From assembly GCA_934086935.1 (NCBI GenBank), contig CAKOIQ010000003.1:1-64000 (forward strand): a DNA stretch of 64,000 nucleotides, in the 5' to 3' direction. The DNA is from an uncultured Bacilli bacterium (GTDB taxonomy: Bacteria > Bacillota_I > Bacilli_A > RF39 > UBA660). Of the stretch, positions 1 through 9,035 are shown piece by piece. The position numbers and the translations under genes were made by a program. A model generated the notes under the pieces. That model saw nothing but the letters and a program-made list of their open reading frames with translations. It did no database searches and was not told the DNA's origin. Positions within the stretch are counted from its first letter, which is position 1; every line of letters starts with the position of its first letter.

Positions 1-35
1 GTCCTATTAAATCTCACAATCCCTTATTTTATGGG

Positions 36-2537
36 CTATTTGCCACAGCACTGTTTGTACTTCTTACCACTTCCACAAGGGCAAGGATCATTTCTACCTA
101 TTTTCTTTTTATCATTTGTTTTAGGCGTTTGTTTTAGGGCTTCTTTGCCATCATTTGTTTTACCTTGTACTTGTTTTCTTGGAGTAATATTTTGTTTAAT
201 TTCTACTCTCATTAAGAAATTAGTGATATTTGCATCAATGTTATCTTGCATTTTATCAAAGATATCATAACCTTCTAAGGCATAAGCTTGCAATGGATTT
301 GTTTGGCCATATCCTCTTAGTCCGATACCTTCTCTTAAATGGTCCATAGCATTAATGTGTTCAATCCATGCATCATCAATTACTTTTAATGAAATGAATT
401 TTTCAAAGTTAGTACTTATTTCAGAAGGAACATCTTTTAATTTTTCTTGGAAATCTTCTACTAATAATTCTCCTATGTAATCTATAATGTCATCTTCTTT
501 TTTACCTTTGATATCTTCTAAAGTAAATTTTTTGTATTTTAATAGTGAATTATTGAAGTTATTAGCAATTGCTTCTAAATCATTATCTGTTAAATATCCT
601 TCTGGTGCAATATGTCCATCTACAAATTCATCAACATAATCTTTAAATGTTTCATATGTTAATTCGTTTATGTTATCTGTATCTAAGATTTCATTTCTTC
701 GGTTATAAATAATTTTTCTTTGTTCTGAAACAATATTGTCATAATCTAGAAGGCTCTTACGCATATCATAGTTGTTTCCTTCTACTTTCTTTTGAGCACT
801 TTCAATACTCTTAGAAAACATTTTAGAACGAATTGGCATTGTATCGTCGTAGCCCATATTTTGAATTAAATTTTTAATTTTGTCTGTTCCGAATCTTCTC
901 ATTAATTCATCTTCAAATGAGATAAAGAATTGTGAATATCCAGGATCTCCTTGACGACCAGCACGACCTCTTAACTGATTATCGATTCGTCTTGATTCAT
1001 GTCTTTCAGTACCGATTACACATAATCCGCCTAATTCTTTAACACCGTCACCTAATTTAATATCGGTACCACGGCCTGCCATATTTGTGGCAATTGTAAT
1101 AGCGCCTTTTTCACCAGCTTTAGCAATGATTTCAGCTTCCCTAGCATGGTTTTTAGCATTTAATACCTCATGAGGTAAATGTTCTTTTTGTAATAATTTA
1201 CTTAAGAATTCATTTGATTCAACTGAGATTGTACCTACTAGGATAGGTTGTCCAGTTGCATGTCTTTCTTTTATGAAATTAACTATTGCATTATATTTTC
1301 CTTTTTCAGTTGCAAACATTAGATCTGCCATATCTTCTCTGATACATGGTTTATTAGTAGGAATTTCAATAACATACATATTGTAGATATCTCTAAATTC
1401 TTCTTCTTCAGTTTTAGCTGTACCAGTCATACCAGAGATTTTATTATACATTCTAAATAAGTTTTGGAATGTTATTGTTGCCATGGTTTTGGTTTCTTCA
1501 TTAATTTTTACGCCTTCTTTAGCTTCGATTGCTTGATGTAATCCTTCACTAAATTGTCTACCATGCATTAGACGGCCAGTAAATTGGTCTACAATAACAA
1601 CTGCTCCTTCTTCATCAACAACATAATCAACATCTATTTTCATTCCATAGTTGGCTTTTAATGCTTGATTAATATGATGTACTAAAGCGGTATTATCTGC
1701 ATCGTAAAGATTTGATAATTTAAAGTATTTTTCAATTTTACTACTTCCTTCTGGAGTTAGCATTACTGTTTTAGTTTTCTCATCTATTGTATAATCTTCA
1801 TCTGCTTTTAATTTTTTTACGGCACTGTCGGCTTCAACGTATAGGTTAGCGGAATTCATTCTTCCACCAGATATGATAAGTGGAGTTCTTGCTTCATCAA
1901 TTAACATTGAGTCGATTTCGTCAAGAATAACATAATTTAATCCTCTTTGAGTACGGTCTTCTTTTCTTTGAACCATATTGTCTCTTAAGTAATCGAATCC
2001 TATTTCATTGTTAGTTGAATATGTAATATCGCAATTATATACTTCTTGCTTTTCTTGTGGTGTTAATTCTCTTAAATTTATTCCAACTGTTAAACCTAAA
2101 AATTGATATACAGGTCCCATCCATTCAGCATTACGAGCTGATAGGTACTCATTTACTGTAACTACGTGAACTCCTTTTCCAGCTAAAGCATTTAAATATG
2201 CAGGTAGAATTGTTACTAGAGTTTTTCCTTCTCCTGTTTTCATTTCGGCAATATTACCATAATGGATAGCTAAACCACCGATAAGTTGAACTCGATATGG
2301 TTTTAAACCAATAGTTCTATAAGCTGCTTCTCTTACGGTAGCAAAAGCTTCTACTTTTATATCTTCTAATGTTTCACCATTAGCTAATCTTTCTTTAAAT
2401 TCTTTAGTTTTATTAGCAAGACTTTCATCACTCATTTTTGAGTATGTTTCGTCTAATGCTTCGATTTGATCTGCAATTTTATTGAATCTTCTTAATTCTT
2501 TATATTCAGTATCAACAAGTTTTTTTAGTAAACTCAT
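36..2537 (-). CDS. secA: Preprotein translocase ATPase SecA
   Basis: SecA is the cytoplasmic ATPase that drives unfolded preproteins through SecYEG. The 833-residue protein has the expected order: N-terminal DEAD-like nucleotide-binding fold with Walker A (MKTGEGKT, about residue 100) and DEIDSMLIDEAR, preprotein crosslinking domain, second helicase fold with NMAGRGTDI and GRAGRQGDPG, helical scaffold, and a C-terminal SEC-C zinc motif (CPCGSGKKYKQCC) that binds SecB or ribosomes in relatives. I start at the ATG at 2537, six bases after AGAGGTG. A GTG three codons upstream lies inside that ribosome binding site. hpf lies directly upstream, as in Bacillus. The 35 bases downstream to the window edge are too short to call. 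Confidence 0.97.
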   Translation of the reverse strand: MSLLKKLVDTEYKELRRFNKIADQIEALDETYSKMSDESLANKTKEFKERLANGETLEDIKVEAFATVREAAYRTIGLKPYRVQLIGGLAIHYGNIAEMKTGEGKTLVTILPAYLNALAGKGVHVVTVNEYLSARNAEWMGPVYQFLGLTVGINLRELTPQEKQEVYNCDITYSTNNEIGFDYLRDNMVQRKEDRTQRGLNYVILDEIDSMLIDEARTPLIISGGRMNSANLYVEADSAVKKLKADEDYTIDEKTKTVMLTPEGSSKIEKYFKLSNLYDADNTALVHHINQALKANYGMKIDVDYVVDEEGAVVIVDQFTGRLMHGRQFSEGLHQAIEAKEGVKINEETKTMATITFQNLFRMYNKISGMTGTAKTEEEEFRDIYNMYVIEIPTNKPCIREDMADLMFATEKGKYNAIVNFIKERHATGQPILVGTISVESNEFLSKLLQKEHLPHEVLNAKNHAREAEIIAKAGEKGAITIATNMAGRGTDIKLGDGVKELGGLCVIGTERHESRRIDNQLRGRAGRQGDPGYSQFFISFEDELMRRFGTDKIKNLIQNMGYDDTMPIRSKMFSKSIESAQKKVEGNNYDMRKSLLDYDNIVSEQRKIIYNRRNEILDTDNINELTYETFKDYVDEFVDGHIAPEGYLTDNDLEAIANNFNNSLLKYKKFTLEDIKGKKEDDIIDYIGELLVEDFQEKLKDVPSEISTNFEKFISLKVIDDAWIEHINAMDHLREGIGLRGYGQTNPLQAYALEGYDIFDKMQDNIDANITNFLMRVEIKQNITPRKQVQGKTNDGKEALKQTPKTNDKKKIGRNDPCPCGSGKKYKQCCGK

Positions 2538-2576
2538 TAAAATCACCTCTTCAAGTTAATATTATATCAGAAAAAA

Positions 2577-2600
2577 AGGACTTTTACATCCTATTTTTTT
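2577..2600 (-). terminator. Terminator after hpf
   Basis: A short AGGA/TCCT hairpin with flanking A/T pairing and a U-run on the minus strand, overlapping the hpf stop codon. It separates hpf from secA. The GC core is only 4 bp, so it is likely leaky. Confidence 0.5.
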
Positions 2601-3129
2601 ATTTAGTATCTATTATACCGTAATTACCATCTTTTCTCTTGTATAAAACTGAAATGCAATCTTTATCTACATTTTTAAATACAAAGAAATCATGATCAAG
2701 TAATTCCATTTGAAGAATAGCTTCCTCTTCATCCATTGGTTTAATATCTAATGTTTTTCTTTTAACAATTTTATTTTCGTTTTCTTCTTCGTTTTCAATT
2801 ATTTCGAATACCAATTCAGGTACATCTTCTTTTTTGAAACGATTATTTAATCTTGTTTTATTCTTTCTAATTTGTCTTTCTAGTTTGTCTACAACTAGAT
2901 CTGTAGCAGCATATAAATCACTATGTTTTTCTTCTGCTCTTAAGGTAAATTTCTTAGTTGGAATTGTAACTTCAATAATTTGATCTTTATCTCTTACTTT
3001 GATTAAGACATTTGCGGTTATTTCATCTGATGAATCAAAATATTTATTTAGTCGTCCTAACTTTTCCTCGATGTGTGCTCTTATGGCATCTGTAACCTTA
3101 AGTTTATCTCCACGTATTAAAATGTTCAT
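2599..3129 (-). CDS. hpf: Long-form ribosome hibernation promoting factor
   Basis: This 176-residue protein is the long HPF of Firmicutes. It has an N-terminal S30AE/YfiA fold (about 1-100) that binds the decoding region of the 30S subunit. A charged linker leads to a C-terminal domain (about 120-176, containing PMDEEEAILQMELLDHDFFVF) that dimerises to form inactive 100S ribosomes. Length and domain layout are typical. AGGAG stands eight bases before the ATG. It lies just upstream of secA, its usual neighbour. Confidence 0.95.
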   Translation of the reverse strand: MNILIRGDKLKVTDAIRAHIEEKLGRLNKYFDSSDEITANVLIKVRDKDQIIEVTIPTKKFTLRAEEKHSDLYAATDLVVDKLERQIRKNKTRLNNRFKKEDVPELVFEIIENEEENENKIVKRKTLDIKPMDEEEAILQMELLDHDFFVFKNVDKDCISVLYKRKDGNYGIIDTK

Positions 3130-3224
3130 TATATCATCTCCTATTTATATTATATCATATTTGATTTTAAATTTTAGAACATAATTATCTTTTTTGTCTA
3201 GTAAATGTATTATAAAAAGAAAAA

Positions 3225-3242
3225 AACTACAAAATTGTAGTT
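3225..3242 (-). terminator. Terminator after the cold-shock gene
   Basis: AACTACA/TGTAGTT, a 7-bp stem with a 4-base loop, is followed on the minus strand by a run of U. It overlaps the last codons of the cold-shock gene. Confidence 0.8.
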
Positions 3243-3442
3243 AGTTGTACTTCTGTAACATCAACTGCTTGTAGTCCTTTAGCAGTTTCTATTAATTTAA
3301 AGTCTACAAGTTCTCCATCTTTTAGAGTCTTGTATCCGTCTCTATGTATTGCAGAATAATGAACAAAAATGTCCTCTAAATCTGAGCATTCAATAAATCC
3401 ATAACCTTTTTCATTATTGAACCACTTTACTTTACCTCTCAA
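3227..3442 (-). CDS. Cold-shock domain protein (Csp family)
   Basis: A 71-residue single CSD/OB-fold protein that binds single-stranded RNA or DNA and acts as an RNA chaperone. RNP1 (KGYGFIE, about 12-18) and RNP2 (DIFVHYSAI, about 24-32) are both present. The start must be TTG at 3442, because no ATG or GTG aligns with the family N-terminus (RGKVKWFN), and a strong AGGAAGGAG lies eight bases upstream. A promoter lies about 55 bases upstream, so the leader is short, unlike the long thermosensing leader of cspA in E. coli. Confidence 0.93.
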   Translation of the reverse strand: MRGKVKWFNNEKGYGFIECSDLEDIFVHYSAIHRDGYKTLKDGELVDFKLIETAKGLQAVDVTEVQLTTIL

Positions 3443-3494
3443 GCTAAACTCTCCTTCCTAATTTATTTGCGCTAGATATCAAAGCCTTGCGACA

Positions 3495-3522
3495 ATTATA
3501 TTCTAACAAATAATTCAGGCAA
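3495..3522 (-). promoter_or_regulatory. Sigma-A-type promoter of the cold-shock gene
   Basis: On the minus strand TTGCCT, 16 bases, TATAAT. Transcription would begin near 3488 and give a leader of about 46 bases. Confidence 0.6.
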
Positions 3523-3623
3523 AATAGTTTAACTTGCGTTAAAGGACTTTTTTTATGTTTAAAGTAATATTGTGACTTAATATTTTTGATAAATTTAGTG
3601 TTTTGAGCACAAAATCATGTCTT

Positions 3624-4334
3624 TTATACATTTTCGACATTTTTCCGATAATTTTTTGAGCAAAGATAAACTTCTTTACCATTTTTTAATTTAAAATAAC
3701 CTTTATTCCAGTTATATAAATTCACTTCTTCTGTATTAACGATACAAGCTCTATGTATTTGTTTAAATCTATCATCACATTTTAGCAGTGCCTCTTTTAA
3801 AGTTATATTTAAGTGAAATATATTTTTGTTAGTTACCGCTACTACTTTTCTTGTTACTGTATCACAATATAGATATAGGATATCTTTTAGATAAATTTGT
3901 AAATCTTGAGAACTGTTACTTAACAAAAATTTCTTTTTATCAAAACTTCTATTTATTATATTTAATAGATCAGTTTGTAAACGTTCTTCTAGATTATAAT
4001 ACTTTTCAATAAAACTAAATACTTTAAAACCTCTTCTAAAAACTGTTTCAAATAATTTATCATGATTAGTTATAAATAGTATTTCACTATCCCAATCTTT
4101 CAATCTTATTTCTTTAGCTATATCTAAACCATTTTTAGGACCAGGTAAAACTATTTCAGCTAAGTATATTTTAAAAATTGAACTATCGCTTATAGTTTTA
4201 CTTAGTTCTGGTGTATATTTATTATATCTTTCTATTTCGTAATTGATGTTATTATTAAACATTAATTTATTAATAATAGATTCATAAGTCTTTTGACAGT
4301 TTAAATCTTTGTCTATTATTATAAATTTTATCAT
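3624..4334 (-). CDS. Orphan LytTR-type response regulator
   Basis: A 236-residue AgrA/VirR-like protein with an N-terminal receiver-like domain (about 1-125) and a C-terminal LytTR DNA-binding domain (about 140-236; QIHRACIVN is the typical LytTR core). The acidic pocket is partly kept (IIIDKD, residues 5-10). Where the phosphorylated Asp of a receiver is expected (as in YFLDIDLPG), the sequence reads YLAEIVLPG, so Glu60 replaces it. No sensor kinase gene is next to it. The ATG has no clear Shine-Dalgarno sequence. It follows the amidase gene by 20 bases and may be its cotranscribed partner. The target genes are not evident. Confidence 0.85.
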   Translation of the reverse strand: MIKFIIIDKDLNCQKTYESIINKLMFNNNINYEIERYNKYTPELSKTISDSSIFKIYLAEIVLPGPKNGLDIAKEIRLKDWDSEILFITNHDKLFETVFRRGFKVFSFIEKYYNLEERLQTDLLNIINRSFDKKKFLLSNSSQDLQIYLKDILYLYCDTVTRKVVAVTNKNIFHLNITLKEALLKCDDRFKQIHRACIVNTEEVNLYNWNKGYFKLKNGKEVYLCSKNYRKNVENV

Positions 4335-4354
4335 TTTTATTTTTACATAACAGC

Positions 4355-6169
4355 TTACAAAAACTTATGATGTTTTTGTTTATGGTGTCTCCTCTTCTTT
4401 TTAAGTTTTTTTCTTGCTGTTTTTATTGATATTAATAGTATAAAAAGTGTTAAAATTACAATTATTATAATTTTAAAGATATTGTATATTATTGATAATA
4501 CTTGAATTAGCAAATAATTATTATTCAATTTTTTGGAAATTTGTTCATGATTTTCAAAATCATTATATTGAGAAAAATATTTTTTTGTTTTGCTGATCCA
4601 TCTTTGTTTAATAAAATTATTTTTGGTACTTTGATTTGTTTTTAAATACCTTGATACTAATTTTTGCGTTTGATTATCAATATTATACAATGATGGTGCT
4701 ATAGATGGAGTTATCTTGCTTTTATTATTTAATGTTTCGTATACTCCAGCTATATTTAGAAGAAGATTATCTTCTCCTTTTAAACTCATGAATTCAATTC
4801 CGTATGGTAAGTTGTCTTGATCAAAACCTAATGGCATGGTTATTGATGGATACCCTACAACTGGTGATGCATGAGCTGCTATATTAACAATACCACTTTT
4901 ATTAACTTTTAACAATTGATTTTTGACAGTTGGGTATATAATTACGTCTAAATTGTTGTTTTTGTATATATTTTTTAAATATTCGTCATATTTTTTTATA
5001 GAATTTGCTTTTGTTTCAAGAAGTTCATTTGAGGTTCCACAATATTTTAAATATGTATTTATATCAGTTATTTTGCCTGATGACTTTGCTAGTTCCTGAA
5101 ATGATCTGATTTTTCCAGTTGTTCCATCAATGTAGGTGTTAAAAGCATTGCAAAACAAATATCCGCTATAAGAATTATTTACGTAATAACTTTGAGTATT
5201 TGTAAAATAATTATCGAGATAAACTATTTTAGCACCATTGTTTTTTAGTAATTCAATAGCTCGATTAGATAAATCTGTTATTGCTTGATAACTCTTTTTA
5301 TTTTCAATAAGTGTAGCTGAGTCACTTCCATCTATAAATAATTGTGATACTCCAACAGTAATTCCTTTTAAATTGGATAGGTTTTTTGTTATTTCAGAAG
5401 ATTTATCAGACATTATATTAGTTAATATAATAGAATCATTTAGTGTTTTTGTTAACGTTCCGATCGTATCACGGTTAGGGTCGTATGGTAATATTCCTTG
5501 ATTACTAAATAATCCATATGTAGGTCGGTATCCGACTATGTTATTTGCTGAGGCCGGTAGTCTTACTGATGAATTGGTATCTGTACCTAAAGCTGCTGAA
5601 GCTAGAGATGCCGCTACCGCGACAGCTGAGCCACCTGATGATCCATAAGGAGTATATTCTAAATTATATGCATTTTTTACGGTACCATATGAACTTTTAG
5701 ATGAACTGGCATAGAATGCTAATTCTGACATGTTTGCTTTAGCTAGTATTATGGCTCCTGCATCAATTAATTTTTGAATTACTTCTGCATTTTGCTTAGG
5801 ATAATTATCTTGTAAAGATTTAGTTCCAGATGTGGTTGGCATGCCTAATACATCAATATTATCTTTAACTATAATAGGAATACCATGAATAGACGATCTT
5901 ACTTTACCGGTTGCTCTTTCTTTATCCAACTCTTCGGCTTGAGTTAAGGCATTTTCATTAATAGATATTATGGCATTATAATCTTTATAAGCATCTATTC
6001 TTTCTAAATAGATATTAACTAATTGTTTACTTGTAATTATATTATTATCAAGTGCAGTTGATATTTCTTCCATACTCATAGTTGTTATGTCTATTGGAGC
6101 TGATGAAATTGCATAAATATTAATTGGAATTAAAATTAATATAATTATTAGAAGTTTTTTAATAGACAT
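4355..6169 (-). CDS. Membrane-anchored amidase-signature hydrolase
   Basis: A 604-residue amidase-signature enzyme related to GatA and fatty-acid or peptide amidases, which hydrolyse carboxamides with a Ser-cisSer-Lys triad. The triad is visible as Lys102 (IIVKDNID), Ser177 (YGSSGG) and the nucleophile Ser201 (GTDTNSSVRLPA, where the family usually has GTDTGGSIR). A signal peptide or anchor covers residues 1-20. A C-terminal transmembrane helix (about 560-585) ends in a strongly basic His/Lys tail, so the catalytic domain should face outside the membrane. That makes it unlikely to be tRNA amidotransferase GatA. The substrate is unknown. Its start overlaps the end of smpB by 11 bases. Confidence 0.88.
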   Translation of the reverse strand: MSIKKLLIIILILIPINIYAISSAPIDITTMSMEEISTALDNNIITSKQLVNIYLERIDAYKDYNAIISINENALTQAEELDKERATGKVRSSIHGIPIIVKDNIDVLGMPTTSGTKSLQDNYPKQNAEVIQKLIDAGAIILAKANMSELAFYASSSKSSYGTVKNAYNLEYTPYGSSGGSAVAVAASLASAALGTDTNSSVRLPASANNIVGYRPTYGLFSNQGILPYDPNRDTIGTLTKTLNDSIILTNIMSDKSSEITKNLSNLKGITVGVSQLFIDGSDSATLIENKKSYQAITDLSNRAIELLKNNGAKIVYLDNYFTNTQSYYVNNSYSGYLFCNAFNTYIDGTTGKIRSFQELAKSSGKITDINTYLKYCGTSNELLETKANSIKKYDEYLKNIYKNNNLDVIIYPTVKNQLLKVNKSGIVNIAAHASPVVGYPSITMPLGFDQDNLPYGIEFMSLKGEDNLLLNIAGVYETLNNKSKITPSIAPSLYNIDNQTQKLVSRYLKTNQSTKNNFIKQRWISKTKKYFSQYNDFENHEQISKKLNNNYLLIQVLSIIYNIFKIIIIVILTLFILLISIKTARKKLKKKRRHHKQKHHKFL

Positions 6170-6587
6170 CTTTTATAGCTTTCTTTAATTCTTTTTCTTT
6201 TAATGAAGCTCTTTTATCATAGTTATGTTTACCTTTGCAAACTCCAATTTTTACTTTAGCTTTATTATTTTTTAAATATACTTCTAAAGGAATTAGTGTA
6301 TATCCTTCTTTATCACTATCTTCTTTTAATCTTTTAATTTCATTTTTATGAAGAAGTAATTTTCTAGTTCTTCTTTCTTCGTGATTAAATCTATTACCTT
6401 CGTCATATTTTGCAATAAACATATTCAAAAGATAAGCTTCATCATTTTTAATTTTGGCGTATGAATCTTTAATATTAGCACTACCTTTACGTAGTGATTT
6501 GATTTCGGTACCGGTTAATACAATTCCAGCTTCTATTTCTTTATCAATAAAATAATCATAACTTGCTTTGCGGTTTTTTATTTCCAC
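6159..6587 (-). CDS. smpB: SsrA-binding protein SmpB
   Basis: SmpB binds tmRNA and brings it to stalled ribosomes for trans-translation. The protein has the OB-fold signature GIVLTGTEIKSLR and the C-terminal basic tail (GKHNYDKRASLKEKELKKAIK) that mimics the mRNA. I choose GTG at 6587 (VEIKNRKASYDYF), six bases after GAGGGTG. A GTG three codons upstream is inside that ribosome binding site. It overlaps the end of rnr by 32 bases, as in the usual secG-rnr-smpB operon. The tmRNA partner gene is at 30 kb in this window. Confidence 0.96.
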   Translation of the reverse strand: MEIKNRKASYDYFIDKEIEAGIVLTGTEIKSLRKGSANIKDSYAKIKNDEAYLLNMFIAKYDEGNRFNHEERRTRKLLLHKNEIKRLKEDSDKEGYTLIPLEVYLKNNKAKVKIGVCKGKHNYDKRASLKEKELKKAIKDVY

Positions 6588-8685
6588 GTTTATCACCCTC
6601 TAATAATACAAAATCAATTGTTGCTGCGGCTTTGCTTGCTCCTATGCATTTAACTTTAACTTTATCGCCTAAACGATATTTTACTTTAGTATTTTGTCCA
6701 ACTATAGAAAATAATTCTGGTACATAACTATAGTAGTCACCTTCTAATGTATTTATATGAATTAATCCTTCAATTAAATTTGATAAGCAGACAAACATAC
6801 CAAAATTTGTAACTGTGCTGATAGTTCCTTCAAATACTTCTCCGATATGGTTTTCCATAAATTCTGCCATTTTCATATCATCAACTTCACGTTCTGCATC
6901 GATAGCAGCTTGTTCTCTTTCACTAGAATTTAAAGCAATGTAATCTAAATTACTATCCCAATAATTAATTGTTTGGTTGTCCATATTATTTTCAAAAAAG
7001 TAAGTTCTTAATAATCTGTGAACTGTTAAATCTGGATAACGTCTAATTGGGCTGGTGAAATGAGTATAGCATTTACTGCCTAAGCCAAAGTGTCCAATAT
7101 TTTCTTTTGAATAAACTGCTTTTTGCATTGATCTTAATAATAATTCTGATAAAATTGGAGTTTCGGGTTTATCTTGTAATTGAGCAAGAATTTTTTGAAA
7201 ACTAGTTGGTTTGATATCTTTAAATTTACCAACTATTTTATATCCCATTAAACTAACTAAATGTAGATAGTCATCAACTTTTTCTTTTTTTGGTTCCCCG
7301 TGAACACGATAAATAAATGGGACTCCCATGTTATAAGCATGACTTGCAACGGTTTCATTGGCGGCTATCATAAAGTCCTCAATTAATTTTTCAGCATCTT
7401 CTCTTTCAACTTTAATAATGTCTGTACATATTCCATCTTTATCACAAATTATTTTGGGTTCATCAATATTAAAATCAATGTATCCTCTATTTTCTTTTGC
7501 TTTTCTTAATATATGAGCTAAATTATTCATTTCTTTTAAAGTATCTGCATACAGTTCATAATCTTCTGCAATAATATCTCTCATAATGATGTCATTAACT
7601 TTTTTATATGTCATTTGTTTTCTTGATTTGATATAGCTTGGAAAAATATCATATTTTATAATATTACCTTTGTGATCGATGTTCATAACGCAAGATAAAG
7701 TTAATCTGATAACGTTAGGGTTTAATGAACAAATTCCATTTGATAATAAATGTGGTAACATTGGAATTACTGAATATGCTAGGTATGAACTCGTTCCTCT
7801 TCTAAAGGCATCTTGATCTAAAGGACTATCTTTGGTTACATAATGTGATACATCAGCAATGTGAACTCCTAATTCAAAAGTACCATCTTTTAGTTTTTTA
7901 TAACTTATGGCATCGTCTATATCTTTTGTATCATCACCATCAATTGTAAAAATCATTTCGTTTGTTAAATCTTTTCTTCCTCTTAGTTCTGATTCTTGAA
8001 CTTCAGTTGGTAAATGTTCTGCTTGATCAATGGCTTCTTTACTGAATTCTTCGTAAATTTCATGTTTATAAGCAATAGTTTTAATATCAACTCCTGGGTC
8101 ATCTTTATGGCCAATGACGCTAACAACTTTACCAATATAATTATTTCTAGATTTTTCTTTTACTAAATTTACTACTACTTTAGTACCGTCTACACAATTA
8201 TTAGTTGTATTAGGATCTAATTCTACGGTTATTTTTTTCTTTTTATCGTCTAAGATTAAAGTTGGTTTTTTATCTTTAAATAAGATTTCACCGATAATAT
8301 TTTTAGTATTACGATTTAATATTTTAACTACGCGACCTTCTTCTTTTCCTTTATATTTAATTAGTTCAACAAGAACTTCATCTCCATCTATTGCACTATT
8401 TAAGTTACAATAATCAATGTAAATATCTTCTCCTTCTTGTAACAGGAATCCATTTCCGGCTTTATTAACGCTTAATTTTCCAACTTTAATTCCTGGAGCA
8501 TTATCATATAAGATGTATTTGTCTTTTTTAGTTTTAAATACTTTATATTCATTTACTAGTTCTTCTAATGTTAATTCTACTTGTTTTAATTCTTCGGCAC
8601 TAGATAAACCTAGCAAATCATTAATTTGAATTAATGTTTGAGCTTCATGTTTGTCTTTTAATACTTCTAATATATTATTTTTCAT
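6556..8685 (-). CDS. rnr: Ribonuclease R
   Basis: A 3'-5' exoribonuclease that degrades structured RNA and defective mRNAs released by trans-translation. The order is an N-terminal helix-turn-helix-like segment, two cold-shock domains, the RNB catalytic domain with the metal-binding Asp cluster (TIDGDDTKDIDDA), and a C-terminal S1 domain (EGTISTVTNFGMFVCL). The start is the ATG at 8685, preceded by GGTGA, giving 709 residues. An ATG four codons upstream leaves the ribosome binding site inside the coding region. Linkage to smpB fits their joint role in ribosome rescue. Confidence 0.96.
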   Translation of the reverse strand: MKNNILEVLKDKHEAQTLIQINDLLGLSSAEELKQVELTLEELVNEYKVFKTKKDKYILYDNAPGIKVGKLSVNKAGNGFLLQEGEDIYIDYCNLNSAIDGDEVLVELIKYKGKEEGRVVKILNRNTKNIIGEILFKDKKPTLILDDKKKKITVELDPNTTNNCVDGTKVVVNLVKEKSRNNYIGKVVSVIGHKDDPGVDIKTIAYKHEIYEEFSKEAIDQAEHLPTEVQESELRGRKDLTNEMIFTIDGDDTKDIDDAISYKKLKDGTFELGVHIADVSHYVTKDSPLDQDAFRRGTSSYLAYSVIPMLPHLLSNGICSLNPNVIRLTLSCVMNIDHKGNIIKYDIFPSYIKSRKQMTYKKVNDIIMRDIIAEDYELYADTLKEMNNLAHILRKAKENRGYIDFNIDEPKIICDKDGICTDIIKVEREDAEKLIEDFMIAANETVASHAYNMGVPFIYRVHGEPKKEKVDDYLHLVSLMGYKIVGKFKDIKPTSFQKILAQLQDKPETPILSELLLRSMQKAVYSKENIGHFGLGSKCYTHFTSPIRRYPDLTVHRLLRTYFFENNMDNQTINYWDSNLDYIALNSSEREQAAIDAEREVDDMKMAEFMENHIGEVFEGTISTVTNFGMFVCLSNLIEGLIHINTLEGDYYSYVPELFSIVGQNTKVKYRLGDKVKVKCIGASKAAATIDFVLLEGDKRGNKKPQSKL

Positions 8686-8733
8686 ACTTTTCACCATTTT
8701 GATTATATCATATATTTATTTTAATAATTAAAA

Positions 8734-8754
8734 AAATGCCTTTTGTAGGCATTT
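8734..8754 (-). terminator. Terminator between secG and rnr
   Basis: AAATGCC/GGCATTT, a 7-bp stem with a 7-base loop, is followed by a U-run on the minus strand immediately after secG. rnr-smpB must therefore be expressed by readthrough or from a promoter within about 50 bases. Confidence 0.8.
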
Positions 8755-8756
8755 GA

Positions 8757-8972
8757 TTAACTCATATAAATTATGAAAGACATTACAAAGAAGGCTAAAC
8801 CTAATACTAAAGTAATTCTACTTAGTAATAATTCAGAACCTCTTTCTTTTTGATTAGAAAATAATTCAGTATTTCCACCAGAGATAATTTGACTGGCATC
8901 GCTTGCTTTATTACTTTGTAATAATACTAATGCAATTAATAATACTGATATAATTAATAATGCTGTTTCCAT
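8757..8972 (-). CDS. secG: Preprotein translocase subunit SecG
   Basis: A 71-residue membrane protein with two transmembrane helices (about 1-20 and 50-70) and the SecG middle segment, including LLQSNKASDASQIISGG, ahead of FSNQKERGSE. SecG assists SecYE during SecA-driven export. CAGGTGA precedes the ATG. Its place ahead of rnr-smpB is conserved in Firmicutes. A terminator follows directly. Confidence 0.94.
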   Translation of the reverse strand: METALLIISVLLIALVLLQSNKASDASQIISGGNTELFSNQKERGSELLLSRITLVLGLAFFVMSFIIYMS

Positions 8973-9035
8973 ATATAATCACCTGACATGTTATAATTTA
9001 ACATAAAGTTTTAAGTTTTGCAAGATAATATCTGT

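Noticed and set aside
1..35. Start of prfB with its programmed frameshift downstream of secA
   Set aside because: Bacillus order suggests it, but the 35 visible bases show no RF2 sequence, and the only GTG is too close to the purine-rich site.
4355..6169. GatA subunit of the tRNA amidotransferase
   Set aside because: It has a signal peptide and a transmembrane anchor, and gatB and gatC are not adjacent.
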